From positions 1-64,000 of the forward strand of contig CAZLWK010000007.1 in the NCBI GenBank assembly GCA_964563395.1: 64,000 bases of DNA, in the 5' to 3' direction. The position numbers were made by a program, and so were the translations under genes. A model generated the notes under the pieces. The model saw only the letters and a program-made list of their open reading frames with translations, was not told the origin of the DNA and did not search any database. Numbering within the stretch: the first letter of the stretch is position 1; the number at the start of each line of letters is the position of its first letter. Of the stretch, positions 35,031-43,743 are shown piece by piece. The DNA comes from JBEVOS01 sp964563395. GTDB taxonomy: Bacteria > Pseudomonadota > Alphaproteobacteria > Caulobacterales > Aquidulcibacteraceae.

Positions 35031-36214
35031 GCGGCGCGCGAAGCATTTTACGCACGGCGCATCTGTGGCTGGCGCTCCTTGCCGCCTTGCCGCTAATGGC
35101 CGCGACTCTCTCTGGAATAATCCTCGCGTTTGAGCCGGAGCTCGCGCCCCTTGTTTATCCGGATCGCATGATCGCGGATGGGGCGACGCCGGCGCAGAGC
35201 GAGGTGATGGCGGCGCGCTTCATCGACACCGTCCTCGCCATCGAGCCCGATGCGCAAACGATCGTGGCCATGACCGAAACCAGACCCGAGCGCACGCAGC
35301 TCGGTTGGTATCTGCCGGCAGACGGCCGCGGCGACGCCGATTGGCGATACCTCGCCGCACACCCGGCCGACGGTGCGATCGTCGCGACGTGGACAGGTGA
35401 ATTCTGGCCGCTGAACGAAACCGACGTGTTTGAAACGCTGCACGTCCTGCACACGCGGCTTCTGGCGGGCGAGGTCGGCATGTGGGTGTTGAGCGTGTGC
35501 GCTGGCATATTGCTCACCCTCGCTTTCAGCGGGCTGATCTTGTGGTGGCCAAAGTCCGGCCGCTGGCGCCATGCGCTGCGCATGAGGCCAGGACGGCCGT
35601 TTCTTAGAGACCTGCACCTCGCCGTCGGCGCGCTGGCGTGCGGATTTATCGTCTTTACCGCGACAACGGGCCTTGTGATCAATTTTCCGATCATCCTGGA
35701 TGCGGCGCTTAGACCATTCACAGACGTCAGCGCGCGCGCTGGGCAGCCTCAACACACCGCCTCCCCACCGCCGAATTCCGATCGCCTAATGCTTATCCGA
35801 CACGCCGTCGACCTCATGCCCAGCGAGCTCAAGCTGCGATCCGCGACGCTTGACAGGTCGGAATCGCCTCGCCTCATCGTCAAGTTCGACGATGGGCCGC
35901 TGCGTAAAGGTCAAGCCACATTCGACGCCGGAAGCGGCGCGCTCTTGTCGGCTTCGATCCCAGGAGGGGAGAGCGCTCGCGACGTGGCGCAGGCGCTCGT
36001 CAAGCCGCTGCATACCGGTAAGCTCGGGGGACTGGGCGGGCGCATCGCGATTGGACTCATCGGCGCGGCGATCGCGGTCCTGCTCATCTCAGGCCTATGG
36101 CAATGGCTCAGAAGGCCACGCGCAGGCGTGTCGCGTTTGCGACGCGGAATGTCGTCAACGGGCGCATCCAATGCGGGACCTGACCGCGATAGTCGCGCTA
36201 GCCCACAGCCATGA
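35027..36214 (+). CDS. PepSY-associated four-TM membrane protein
   Basis: This 395-residue protein has four membrane helices: near 10-32 (HLWLALLAALPLMAATLSG), ~148-180 (VLSVCAGILLTLAFSGLILW), ~198-224 and ~340-365. Two extracytoplasmic loops form PepSY-type regions. Conserved His residues at helix ends (THLW-like, DLHLAVG, LHTRL) are those thought to bind heme in FoxB/PiuB-like ferric reductases. Its position inside a catabolic operon suggests a redox or iron role for the flavoprotein pair upstream, but this is inferred. It overlaps both neighbours by four bases. Confidence 0.85.
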   Translation: MSGARSILRTAHLWLALLAALPLMAATLSGIILAFEPELAPLVYPDRMIADGATPAQSEVMAARFIDTVLAIEPDAQTIVAMTETRPERTQLGWYLPADGRGDADWRYLAAHPADGAIVATWTGEFWPLNETDVFETLHVLHTRLLAGEVGMWVLSVCAGILLTLAFSGLILWWPKSGRWRHALRMRPGRPFLRDLHLAVGALACGFIVFTATTGLVINFPIILDAALRPFTDVSARAGQPQHTASPPPNSDRLMLIRHAVDLMPSELKLRSATLDRSESPRLIVKFDDGPLRKGQATFDAGSGALLSASIPGGESARDVAQALVKPLHTGKLGGLGGRIAIGLIGAAIAVLLISGLWQWLRRPRAGVSRLRRGMSSTGASNAGPDRDSRASPQP

Positions 36215-37428
36215 TGAACGAATCCGCGCCTATCCTGCCCGCCTGCCGCGAAGGGCACGCCCTGCCGTCCGCTTTTTATGGCGATCATAAGGTCTTTGAC
36301 CTCGAGATCGATCGTATCTTTTCACGACGCTGGCTGTTTGCCTGCACGTCGGCGGAACTCCCAAAGCGCGGCGCCTTTGTGACGCTGCAAATCGGGCCCT
36401 ATCCGATCCTTATCGTCCGCGCGGACGACGGCACGGTTCGCGCCTTTCACAATGTTTGCCGTCACCGCGGATCGGTCCTGTGCGCGGAGGAGCGCGGAGA
36501 CGCACCGCTTCTCGTTTGTCGATACCATTCTTGGTCTTACAGCCTGAACGGCGCCCTCGTATCGGCGCGAGAGCCAAAACCGGGTTTTTGCAAGGACGAT
36601 CACGCGCTTCTTCCGGTGGCGGCGGAGATGGTGGCCGGTCTCGTCTATATCAATCTCACACCTGGAGAGGATGAGTTCGAAGGCTTCAAGAAGGCGGTCA
36701 CGCCCTTTCTCGCGCCTCACGAGCTTGAGAACACCAAGGTCGCCCATGCGGAGACCACCTATTATGACGCCAATTGGAAGCTCATCATCGAGAATAATCG
36801 AGAATGCTATCATTGCCGCAGCAATCATCCTGAGCTAATGCGCACGATGTACGAGTTCAGCCACGCGGACGATCCACGCGGCGATGAAGAATTCAATGCG
36901 CACAACCAAGAGAGGCTCCAGCGCTTTGACGCGCTCGGTCTGCCGCACAAGGAGATCGACGGGGGCCCTGGCGTACGCTGCATTCGGATTCCGCTGCGCA
37001 AAGGCGTGAAATCCTTCACCGAGGATGGCGAATTGGCGTGCCGACGCCTTCTGGCCTCCCTTCCGGAACCGGAACTCGGGTCGGTCCGGCTATTTCGCGC
37101 GCCGAACAATTGGAACCATATTCTTTCCGATCACAGTATTCATTTTCGCGTCCTCCCGATCTCGCCCACGCGCAGCGCGCTTCGAACCACATGGCTGGTT
37201 CATAAAGATGCCGTGGAGGGCCGCGATTATGATGTTGCGCGACTAACGGAGGTTTGGGTCGAAACAAATCGGCAGGACGGCGATCTCGCCGTCGGCAATC
37301 AGCGCGGCGTGCTTTCGCCAGCCTACCGGCCAGGACCGTACACCGCGGCCGAGAGCATGACGGAGCAATTCCTCAGCTGGTATTACGCGGCGATGGGGAT
37401 CGTCCCCGCGCCCGCGCACGCGCTGTGA
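36211..37428 (+). CDS. Rieske non-heme iron oxygenase, glycine-betaine (GbcA)-like
   Basis: This 405-residue oxygenase alpha subunit has the Rieske ligands C83-x-H85 and C103-x2-H106 and a mononuclear-iron region with IENNRECYHCRSNHPEL (H201, H206). The E-C-Y-H-C pattern is characteristic of oxygenases acting on quaternary amines such as glycine betaine, choline, carnitine or stachydrine. It overlaps the previous gene by four bases. No ferredoxin reductase gene (GbcB type) is in the operon, so electrons must come from elsewhere. It supports an N-demethylating role but the substrate is not proven. Confidence 0.88.
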   Translation: MMNESAPILPACREGHALPSAFYGDHKVFDLEIDRIFSRRWLFACTSAELPKRGAFVTLQIGPYPILIVRADDGTVRAFHNVCRHRGSVLCAEERGDAPLLVCRYHSWSYSLNGALVSAREPKPGFCKDDHALLPVAAEMVAGLVYINLTPGEDEFEGFKKAVTPFLAPHELENTKVAHAETTYYDANWKLIIENNRECYHCRSNHPELMRTMYEFSHADDPRGDEEFNAHNQERLQRFDALGLPHKEIDGGPGVRCIRIPLRKGVKSFTEDGELACRRLLASLPEPELGSVRLFRAPNNWNHILSDHSIHFRVLPISPTRSALRTTWLVHKDAVEGRDYDVARLTEVWVETNRQDGDLAVGNQRGVLSPAYRPGPYTAAESMTEQFLSWYYAAMGIVPAPAHAL

Positions 37429-37429
37429 C

Positions 37430-38962
37430 ATGGAACAGCCTGCGCGCATCGCCATTCTCGGGATCGAACTGGAAAGCAACGCTTTCGCTCCCGTGACCAC
37501 CGAAGCGGATTTCCACGCCTATCATTATGCGGAAGGGAAAGCCCTTGAAGCGCACCTCAGAGAGGCGATCCCCTTCAAATTCATTGCGCAAATGGATGCG
37601 CTGCGCCCCTGGGAGATGGCGCCGATCCTCCATACGAGCGCCGGGGCCGGAGGGCCTTGCGATCACGCCTTCTATCTCAAGACGATCGAGCGGATCGAAG
37701 CTCTTCTTGCCGAAAGCGGAAGGATCGACGCCGTCTGTATCGTCGCGCATGGCGCCGGCACAACGACGGAGCTCGATGATCTTGACGGCGATTATTTCGC
37801 GCGCGTGCGCGCCTGCGTCGGACCGCATGTTCCGATCGTCGCAGTTCTTGATCTGCACGCCAATGTCTCGGAGGCGATGATCGCCGCGACCGACGCACTG
37901 ATTTCCTTTCTCACCAATCCACATATCGACCAGCCGGACCGGTGGGCCGAGGCTGCGCGCGTGATCGACCTCATGCTGCGCGGGGAAAAGTCCGTCGTCG
38001 CGCATCGGCGCCTGCCGCTCATCACGCCGCAGGTGATGCAGCTGACAGCTCCAGGAGAACCCTACGGCGATTTGATCGCGTTCGGGCAGAGTTTTGTCGG
38101 TCAGGACGTGTTCAACGTGTCGATCCTGTCTGGATTCGCATTCTCGGATACGAGCTATAACGGCATGACAATTCTCGTGCATGCCTGGGGACAGGCTGGC
38201 GCGGCTGAAGCCGCCGCCGACGCGATCGCCCATGCGGCCTGGGACGGGCGACATCGTTATCGACGCGTGCTCCTGTCTGTCGAGGAAGCGGTTGAAGCCG
38301 CACGGACCACACCCGAGGAGCGCCGCCCCATCATTCTCGCCGATGTCGCGGACAATCCAGGCGGCGGCGGGCGCGGCAACACGATGTGGCTCGTCGAAGC
38401 GCTGATCCATGCCAAGGCCGAGGATGTGCAGATCGGCGTCATCTATGATGAGGCCCTTGCGGCGGAGGCTCACGCGCTCGGAGAGGGTGGCGTATTCCTG
38501 GCGCGTTTCAACCGCGACGAAAGCGATCAACATTCAAAACCCTTCGCCGCATACGCCCGCGTGCGTCGCCTGACGGATGGACGCTTCCGGGGCCGCCATG
38601 GGGGCCGCGCCGGTTACGACGTCAATCTCGGCGCCTCCGCCCTCCTCGAAATCGGCGGCGTTGCAATCTGTGTGATCAGCATTCGCCAGCAAATCTGGGG
38701 CGCGGATTTTCTGGAACATTTTGGACTGGCGCCGGAAACAGCGCGAACGATCGTCGTCAAAAGCCGCGGACATTTTCGCGCCGGCTTTGCGCATATCGCG
38801 CCGCCGGACCGCATCTTCGAGGTCGATGCGCCGGGATTGACGACCCCGAACCTCTCGCGCGTGGCGTGGCGGCGTTTGCCGCGCCCCTCTTATCCATTGG
38901 ATCTCGACATGGTCTATGATCCACGCCCCGCGCATAGACCAATCTCAAGGTCGAGGACTTAG
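37430..38962 (+). CDS. M81-family (MlrC-like) metallopeptidase/amidohydrolase
   Basis: This 510-residue protein has M81 marks: EDDLDGDY-like GAGTTTELDDLDGD, metal-site DLHANVS near residue 142, and DNPGGGGRGNT near 305. The best known member, MlrC, cleaves linear microcystin intermediates including the Adda-containing fragment; others act on small peptides or amides. It follows the Rieske gene after one base, and the next gene after two. It is one of several cues that the island processes unusual peptides. There is no signal peptide, so it acts in the cytoplasm. Confidence 0.9.
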   Translation: MEQPARIAILGIELESNAFAPVTTEADFHAYHYAEGKALEAHLREAIPFKFIAQMDALRPWEMAPILHTSAGAGGPCDHAFYLKTIERIEALLAESGRIDAVCIVAHGAGTTTELDDLDGDYFARVRACVGPHVPIVAVLDLHANVSEAMIAATDALISFLTNPHIDQPDRWAEAARVIDLMLRGEKSVVAHRRLPLITPQVMQLTAPGEPYGDLIAFGQSFVGQDVFNVSILSGFAFSDTSYNGMTILVHAWGQAGAAEAAADAIAHAAWDGRHRYRRVLLSVEEAVEAARTTPEERRPIILADVADNPGGGGRGNTMWLVEALIHAKAEDVQIGVIYDEALAAEAHALGEGGVFLARFNRDESDQHSKPFAAYARVRRLTDGRFRGRHGGRAGYDVNLGASALLEIGGVAICVISIRQQIWGADFLEHFGLAPETARTIVVKSRGHFRAGFAHIAPPDRIFEVDAPGLTTPNLSRVAWRRLPRPSYPLDLDMVYDPRPAHRPISRSRT

Positions 38963-38964
38963 CC

Positions 38965-39927
38965 ATGCCGCACGCCTTGCCCGTCACGTTCAGCGACATT
39001 GAAGCCGCGGCCGCGCGCATCGGCCCCCATATCCACCGCACTCCCGTGCTGCAATCGCGCACCTTGAACGCGATGTTCGGGGCGAAGCTCTTTTTCAAGT
39101 GCGAGAATCTTCAGCGCATAGGCGCGTTCAAAGCGCGCGGTGCGCACAACGCCGTCCTGGCGCTCACCGATTCGGCCGCCGCCTCCGGCGTTGTCACGCA
39201 TTCCTCGGGAAACCATGCGGCCGCCCTCGCCCTTGCGGCGAGGACGCGTGGCGTTCCAGCCTATATCGTGATGCCGGAAAACGCACCGCGCGCCAAAATC
39301 GAGTCGGTACGCCGCCTCGGCGGGGACATCACGTTCTGCAAGCCGACAATTCAGGACCGTGAGGCGAACGCCGCGCGCATCGCCGCCGAGACCGGCGCAA
39401 CGCTCGTCCATCCTTATGACGACGCCATGGTCATCGCCGGACAAGGTACGGCGGCCCTGGAATTGCTGAGCGATGTCGAGGCGCTCGACGCGATCCTGGC
39501 GCCGGTCGGCGGCGGCGGCCTCATGGCGGGCACGGCCGTGGCCGCGCGCGCCCTGCGACCCGACATAAAGATCATCGCGTGCGAACCCGCCGCGGCGGAC
39601 GACGCCTATAGATCCTGGATGAAGGGCGAGCTTGTCGCGGGCGATCCGCCGAACACCATCGCGGACGGCTTGCGCACGACGCTGGGCAAGCTGGGATTTT
39701 CAATCCTGCGTCAGGAGCTCAACGCCTTCGCAACGGTCTCCGAGCCCAGCATCGTCGCCGCCATGCGCTTGGTTTGGGAGACAATGAAAATCATCATCGA
39801 GCCTTCCTGCGCCGTGCCCGTGGCCGCTCTTCTTGAGAAGAAAATCGAGGTGGACGGAATGCGGGTCGGCATCATTTTGACGGGCGGGAATGTCGATCTC
39901 GACAATCTCCCATGGCGCCAATCCTAA
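38965..39927 (+). CDS. Serine/threonine dehydratase-type PLP enzyme (BhcB / serine racemase-like)
   Basis: This 320-residue fold-type II PLP enzyme has the PLP-lysine motif FKCENLQRIGAFKARGA, SSGNHAAALA and the glycine loop APVGGGGLMAG. It is of serine racemase / threo-3-hydroxyaspartate dehydratase size, without the C-terminal regulatory domain of IlvA. Beta-hydroxyaspartate dehydratase (BhcB) is in this group, and the presence of BhcC- and BhcD-like genes at 25-27 kb makes it a candidate. It could instead deaminate serine, threonine or D-serine. The next gene starts 13 bases later. Confidence 0.87.
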   Translation: MPHALPVTFSDIEAAAARIGPHIHRTPVLQSRTLNAMFGAKLFFKCENLQRIGAFKARGAHNAVLALTDSAAASGVVTHSSGNHAAALALAARTRGVPAYIVMPENAPRAKIESVRRLGGDITFCKPTIQDREANAARIAAETGATLVHPYDDAMVIAGQGTAALELLSDVEALDAILAPVGGGGLMAGTAVAARALRPDIKIIACEPAAADDAYRSWMKGELVAGDPPNTIADGLRTTLGKLGFSILRQELNAFATVSEPSIVAAMRLVWETMKIIIEPSCAVPVAALLEKKIEVDGMRVGIILTGGNVDLDNLPWRQS

Positions 39928-39940
39928 TCAGAGCCCTGGC

Positions 39941-41263
39941 ATGACAACCGAACTCCACGACGCCGATGCGCGCATGCTTCATCCCTGGAGCGCCCTCAAC
40001 ACGCCATCGCCGGTCTTCACATGGTCCGCCGAGGATCGCGCCGGCGGGGTTTTCGTAGAGGCCGAGGATGGCCGCCTGCTGGACGGAACCGCGGGCTTAT
40101 GGTGCGTAAACGTGGGCTACGGACGAAGCGAGATCGGCGCGGCCATGCAGGCCCAGGCCGCCCGCCTGCCCTATGCATCGACCTTCGGAAAATTGACACA
40201 CGCGCCCGCGGCGAAGCTGGCCGCGCGCCTCGCCGACCATGCTCCCGGCGACCTTACGCGTGTTATCTTCTCGACAGGCGGCTCAACCGCGAATGAAACC
40301 GCGCTTCGATTTGCGAATTTTTACTGGACGCGACGGGGACAACCGAAAAAGCGCATCATCATCTCACGCGAAGACAGCTATCACGGCAGTACGTTTCTCA
40401 CCGCCAGCATCAGCGCACGCTTCACCGATGCGCGCGTCATGGAAACACATGACGCAGTGCATCTACTGCCATCGCTCAATCCGTTGCGGCACCCGCCAAG
40501 CGCATCGTTCAGCGCCGACCGCGTGGCGGAATTCGCGGCCGCGATCGCTCTGATCGGCGCGGAAAACATCTCCTGCTTCATCGCCGAGCCCGTGCAAGCC
40601 TCGGGAGGCGTTATAGTGCCCCCGCCGGACTATCTGCAAAGCATGGCGGCGCTCTGCCGCCGGCACGATATCCTCTTCATCGCCGACGAGGTGGTGACGG
40701 GATTTGGCCGGCTGGGGCCGTACTTTTCAATCGAGCAGCGCTTCGACGTCACGCCGGACATGATTTGCGTCGCCAAGGGCCTCACATCGGGCTACGCCCC
40801 ACTCGGCGCCACCTTGATTTCATCACGACTCTGCCAGGAGGCGGACGCCGATGGGGCCGCCTATTTCGGGCATGGCTTCACCTATTCCGGGCATCCTGTC
40901 GCGGCGGCGGCGGCGCTCGCCAATCTCGACATTCTCGACCGCGAGGCGCTCGGAGAGAACGCGCGCCAGCGTGGCGCCGAGCTTCAATCCGGACTTCAAG
41001 CATTAGCGAGCGCGCGGATCGTACGCGCCGTGCGCGGCATGGATCTCTTGGGAGCGGTTGAATTCTCGGACCATGTCGGCCTTGCCGAAGCCCCGCTTGG
41101 GCAATTGGTTTCCGAAGCCTGCCGCCGCAGAGGCGTAATCATACGGGCCGTCGGACCCGCCTGTGTCATGTCGCCCCCGCTCAGCATTCAGCGGCAAGAG
41201 ATCGATTTCATGTTGAATGTGCTTGGCGATGCGATCGATGAAGTATCAGCCTACGTGGGTTAA
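39941..41263 (+). CDS. Class III aminotransferase
   Basis: This 440-residue omega-type transaminase has the DEVVTGFGRLG motif, PLP lysine in CVAKGLTSGYAPLGA, and N-terminal W-S-A and GLWCVNVGYGR. Class III enzymes handle beta-alanine, GABA, taurine, diamines or pyruvate with broad amino donors. The ATG at 39941 is the first in-frame start after the previous stop; the earlier in-frame opening lies within that gene. It ends the ten-gene plus-strand operon and converges with the class I aminotransferase. It probably removes or adds the amino group of the pathway product. Confidence 0.92.
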   Translation: MTTELHDADARMLHPWSALNTPSPVFTWSAEDRAGGVFVEAEDGRLLDGTAGLWCVNVGYGRSEIGAAMQAQAARLPYASTFGKLTHAPAAKLAARLADHAPGDLTRVIFSTGGSTANETALRFANFYWTRRGQPKKRIIISREDSYHGSTFLTASISARFTDARVMETHDAVHLLPSLNPLRHPPSASFSADRVAEFAAAIALIGAENISCFIAEPVQASGGVIVPPPDYLQSMAALCRRHDILFIADEVVTGFGRLGPYFSIEQRFDVTPDMICVAKGLTSGYAPLGATLISSRLCQEADADGAAYFGHGFTYSGHPVAAAAALANLDILDREALGENARQRGAELQSGLQALASARIVRAVRGMDLLGAVEFSDHVGLAEAPLGQLVSEACRRRGVIIRAVGPACVMSPPLSIQRQEIDFMLNVLGDAIDEVSAYVG

Positions 41264-41279
41264 GCGCGCGGCGCATTGA

Positions 41280-42383
41280 TCAGGCTGAGCGGAGAAGCTC
41301 AGACATAATCGACAGGGCGTGTTCGTAGCCTTCTTCTTGAGCTCCAAAGCCGATGCGCACATGGTTGGGGCCCCCAAAGCAATCGCCGGGGACGATCAAT
41401 ACGCCCGCGGCAGCCGCGGCTTCGCAAAATGGGCGAGCGTTCCGGCCGTCCTTGAACCAGGGAAATGACACTGTACCCCCCTTTGGAGGGACCCATTCCA
41501 GTGTTTCCGAATGGCGCGCCATGAAGCCGGCAAGCTGATCAAGATTGGCGCGAGACACGTTTCGAACTCGGGAGAGAATGTCGTCGCGATTGCGCAGGGC
41601 GTGGGCGGCAAGCGTCTCGAGCAGCGGAGAAGTGCTGATCGTGAAATAGCCGCGGGCATTGACAATGCGCTTTCGACGCTCCTTGTCTCTATCGATCAGC
41701 CATCCCGTGCGCAGACCAGGCAGTGAAAGCGCCTTGGACATGTCGCCCACAACAATCACGTTGTCGATGTCGGCCGCGGACCTTCCGGGCGCCCCAAAAT
41801 ACAGCGGATGATAGACTTCATCGACGATGAGCGGGGCGCCCTTCGATTTCAGCGCCGCCGCAAGCCGCTCCACCTCGCCACGCGCCATGACCGAGCCGGT
41901 CGGGTTGTGCGGCGAGTTGACGAGCGCGAGAACGCATCTCGTCCCAACAGCCGACATCACGAGATCAGCGGTTTGCGTGAAGCTCTCATTGACCCGCAGG
42001 TGATAATTCCTGACGCTCAATCCCCATGCGCCGGCAAGGGCGCCGAAGGCCGGGTATTGCGGACTGGGCAGGGCAATCTCCGCGCCTGGTGCGGCTGCGA
42101 GGCAAAAAAGGATGGAGAGCGCCTCCGAGGCGCCCGTCGTGACAACCACGCAATCCGCATCAACGCCGTGAAACGCGGCGATCGCTTCGCGCAAGTTGAG
42201 GTGGCCGTCTGGAGGGGCATAGCCGACAGCGACGTTTGCGAGATCGCAACCATCTCCGAGCGCTGAGAGCTCCGCCATCGTGAAGCGGGGCCCCGTGCTT
42301 GATGCAAGATTGTAGGGAATAGGAGGATCGGCGAAATCATGCTTCGCAAGCCAGTGATCGAGCAGGAATGGCGGAAGATTCAT
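41280..42383 (-). CDS. Class I/II aminotransferase
   Basis: This 367-residue fold-type I PLP enzyme has NSPHNPTGSV, a DEVYHPLYF motif, PLP lysine in DMSKALSLPGLRTGW and a C-terminal IVPGDCFGGPNHVRIGFGAQ (active-site Arg). The ATG at 42383 is preferred because the upstream frame is non-homologous and Arg-rich. It may transaminate an aspartate- or aromatic-type amino acid; in the beta-hydroxyaspartate cycle the aminotransferase is of another class, so it is not an obvious BhcA. It is the last gene of the minus-strand run and is separated from the serine hydrolase by 109 bases. Confidence 0.9.
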   Translation of the reverse strand: MNLPPFLLDHWLAKHDFADPPIPYNLASSTGPRFTMAELSALGDGCDLANVAVGYAPPDGHLNLREAIAAFHGVDADCVVVTTGASEALSILFCLAAAPGAEIALPSPQYPAFGALAGAWGLSVRNYHLRVNESFTQTADLVMSAVGTRCVLALVNSPHNPTGSVMARGEVERLAAALKSKGAPLIVDEVYHPLYFGAPGRSAADIDNVIVVGDMSKALSLPGLRTGWLIDRDKERRKRIVNARGYFTISTSPLLETLAAHALRNRDDILSRVRNVSRANLDQLAGFMARHSETLEWVPPKGGTVSFPWFKDGRNARPFCEAAAAAGVLIVPGDCFGGPNHVRIGFGAQEEGYEHALSIMSELLRSA

Positions 42384-42492
42384 CGATGAAGGCCCGGCTT
42401 GGAGCCGATCCGGGAAAGAGGCTTCGCCGGTCGAAATCGCGCCATCTGTCCCGTCTCGGTCCTTAATTCGGGCCTGCACGGACACGTTCCCG

Positions 42493-43743
42493 CTAGGCGC
42501 CGCATAGCCCACGCCGTGCTGGCGATCGCTGTGTGCGGCTCTCGGCATAATCCAAGAACGCAAGCAAGAGCGCGCGGTGAAACGCATCCGTCCAACGAGA
42601 CAAGACGTCTGAATCCTCCTCCGCCTCATTGACATTCGCCGCATAGGCCATCGCCAGATCGATCGACGGCGCATAGAGGAGTAAAGCATGCGCGCCCGGT
42701 GCGCTCCCGCTGTGAGAAACGATGTCGGGAAGGCGCGCCTTCACGCGTTCAATGCGGGCGCTCAAATCGGCAGTGTTTGGCACGCGCTCAAGATAGCCCA
42801 GCCCGTGGCGCCAACCGATCCCATAATTTCCCCGACCTTGAGAAATGCGCGCGCGTTCGAGCATCCTTTCTTGCGCGCGCGGCGACAGGAACGGCGCTCT
42901 AAGGTGTGTGACGGCGAAGCGAGTCAAATCGCTCGGCGTGGAAAGAAAGCCGCCACCAGCCCAAATGAAGCTGCGATCAGTGGGGACCGCGCGGCGAATG
43001 GCGCCGTCCCTATCGGCTTCGTAGGACGAGGCACGATGCGCGACGAGAGCATAAGGATGATCGGGCGTCGTATCGCGCAGTCCCAGCGGATCGAACACCT
43101 CTCTCTCCATGAGATCGAGAAAAGGTTTGTTGGCGGCGCGCTCAGCGGCGAGACTAATCAGGGTCCAGGCGTAGCTTGAATAATGTTCGCGCTCACCCGG
43201 GCGAAAAAGCAGATTGTCGCGCACAAACCAGTCAAGGCCATCGACGACACGTGGAGCATTTCGCAGCACCATGTGATCGCGATACTGAAAGGCCCCTGTC
43301 CAGCGATCACTCTCCACGTAGTGGCGCACGCCCGCCGTATGGGAGGCAAGACGCGCGATCGTCACACCAGGATGCTTTTCATACTCCGGAACAAGCACGC
43401 TGATCGGCGCGTCGAGGTCCAGAATTTCGCGATCGGAAAGTCGCATGACGAGCGCGGCGGTCAGCACTTTTGAGATACTGCCAATGCGCATCCTATGCTG
43501 TTGCGTCAGAGGAACGCCCAGCTCGCGATCGGCGTAGCCCGCGGCATGCGCCCAGCGATACTGCTCTCCGAATTGCGCGGCGACAGACACGCCGACAGAC
43601 GCCTCGCTTCTCGCCGCAATTTCTGTCGCCAGTTCGAGCGAGGCTTCAATGCTCTCGAATGCGCAGCCGCGTTCGTTCCCGGCTGCTTGAATTGGCGCGC
43701 TGGCGAACCAGACGGCCCCCGCCAGTGCGAAGAGCGCTTTCAA
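42493..43743 (-). CDS. Secreted S12-type serine hydrolase (beta-lactamase/PBP-like), copy A
   Basis: This 416-residue protein has a signal-like N-terminus (LKALFALAGAVWFASA), the catalytic S-x-x-K as S-I-S-K (S89/K92), a Y-S-S second motif and H-S-G near the C-terminus. S12 enzymes include D-aminopeptidases, esterases and MlrB of the microcystin pathway. The chosen start is a TTG that overlaps the previous stop by four bases (TTGA); the frame is also open upstream inside the amidohydrolase gene. Location at the periplasm suggests cleavage of peptides before uptake. Confidence 0.83.
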   Translation of the reverse strand: MKALFALAGAVWFASAPIQAAGNERGCAFESIEASLELATEIAARSEASVGVSVAAQFGEQYRWAHAAGYADRELGVPLTQQHRMRIGSISKVLTAALVMRLSDREILDLDAPISVLVPEYEKHPGVTIARLASHTAGVRHYVESDRWTGAFQYRDHMVLRNAPRVVDGLDWFVRDNLLFRPGEREHYSSYAWTLISLAAERAANKPFLDLMEREVFDPLGLRDTTPDHPYALVAHRASSYEADRDGAIRRAVPTDRSFIWAGGGFLSTPSDLTRFAVTHLRAPFLSPRAQERMLERARISQGRGNYGIGWRHGLGYLERVPNTADLSARIERVKARLPDIVSHSGSAPGAHALLLYAPSIDLAMAYAANVNEAEEDSDVLSRWTDAFHRALLLAFLDYAESRTQRSPARRGLCGA

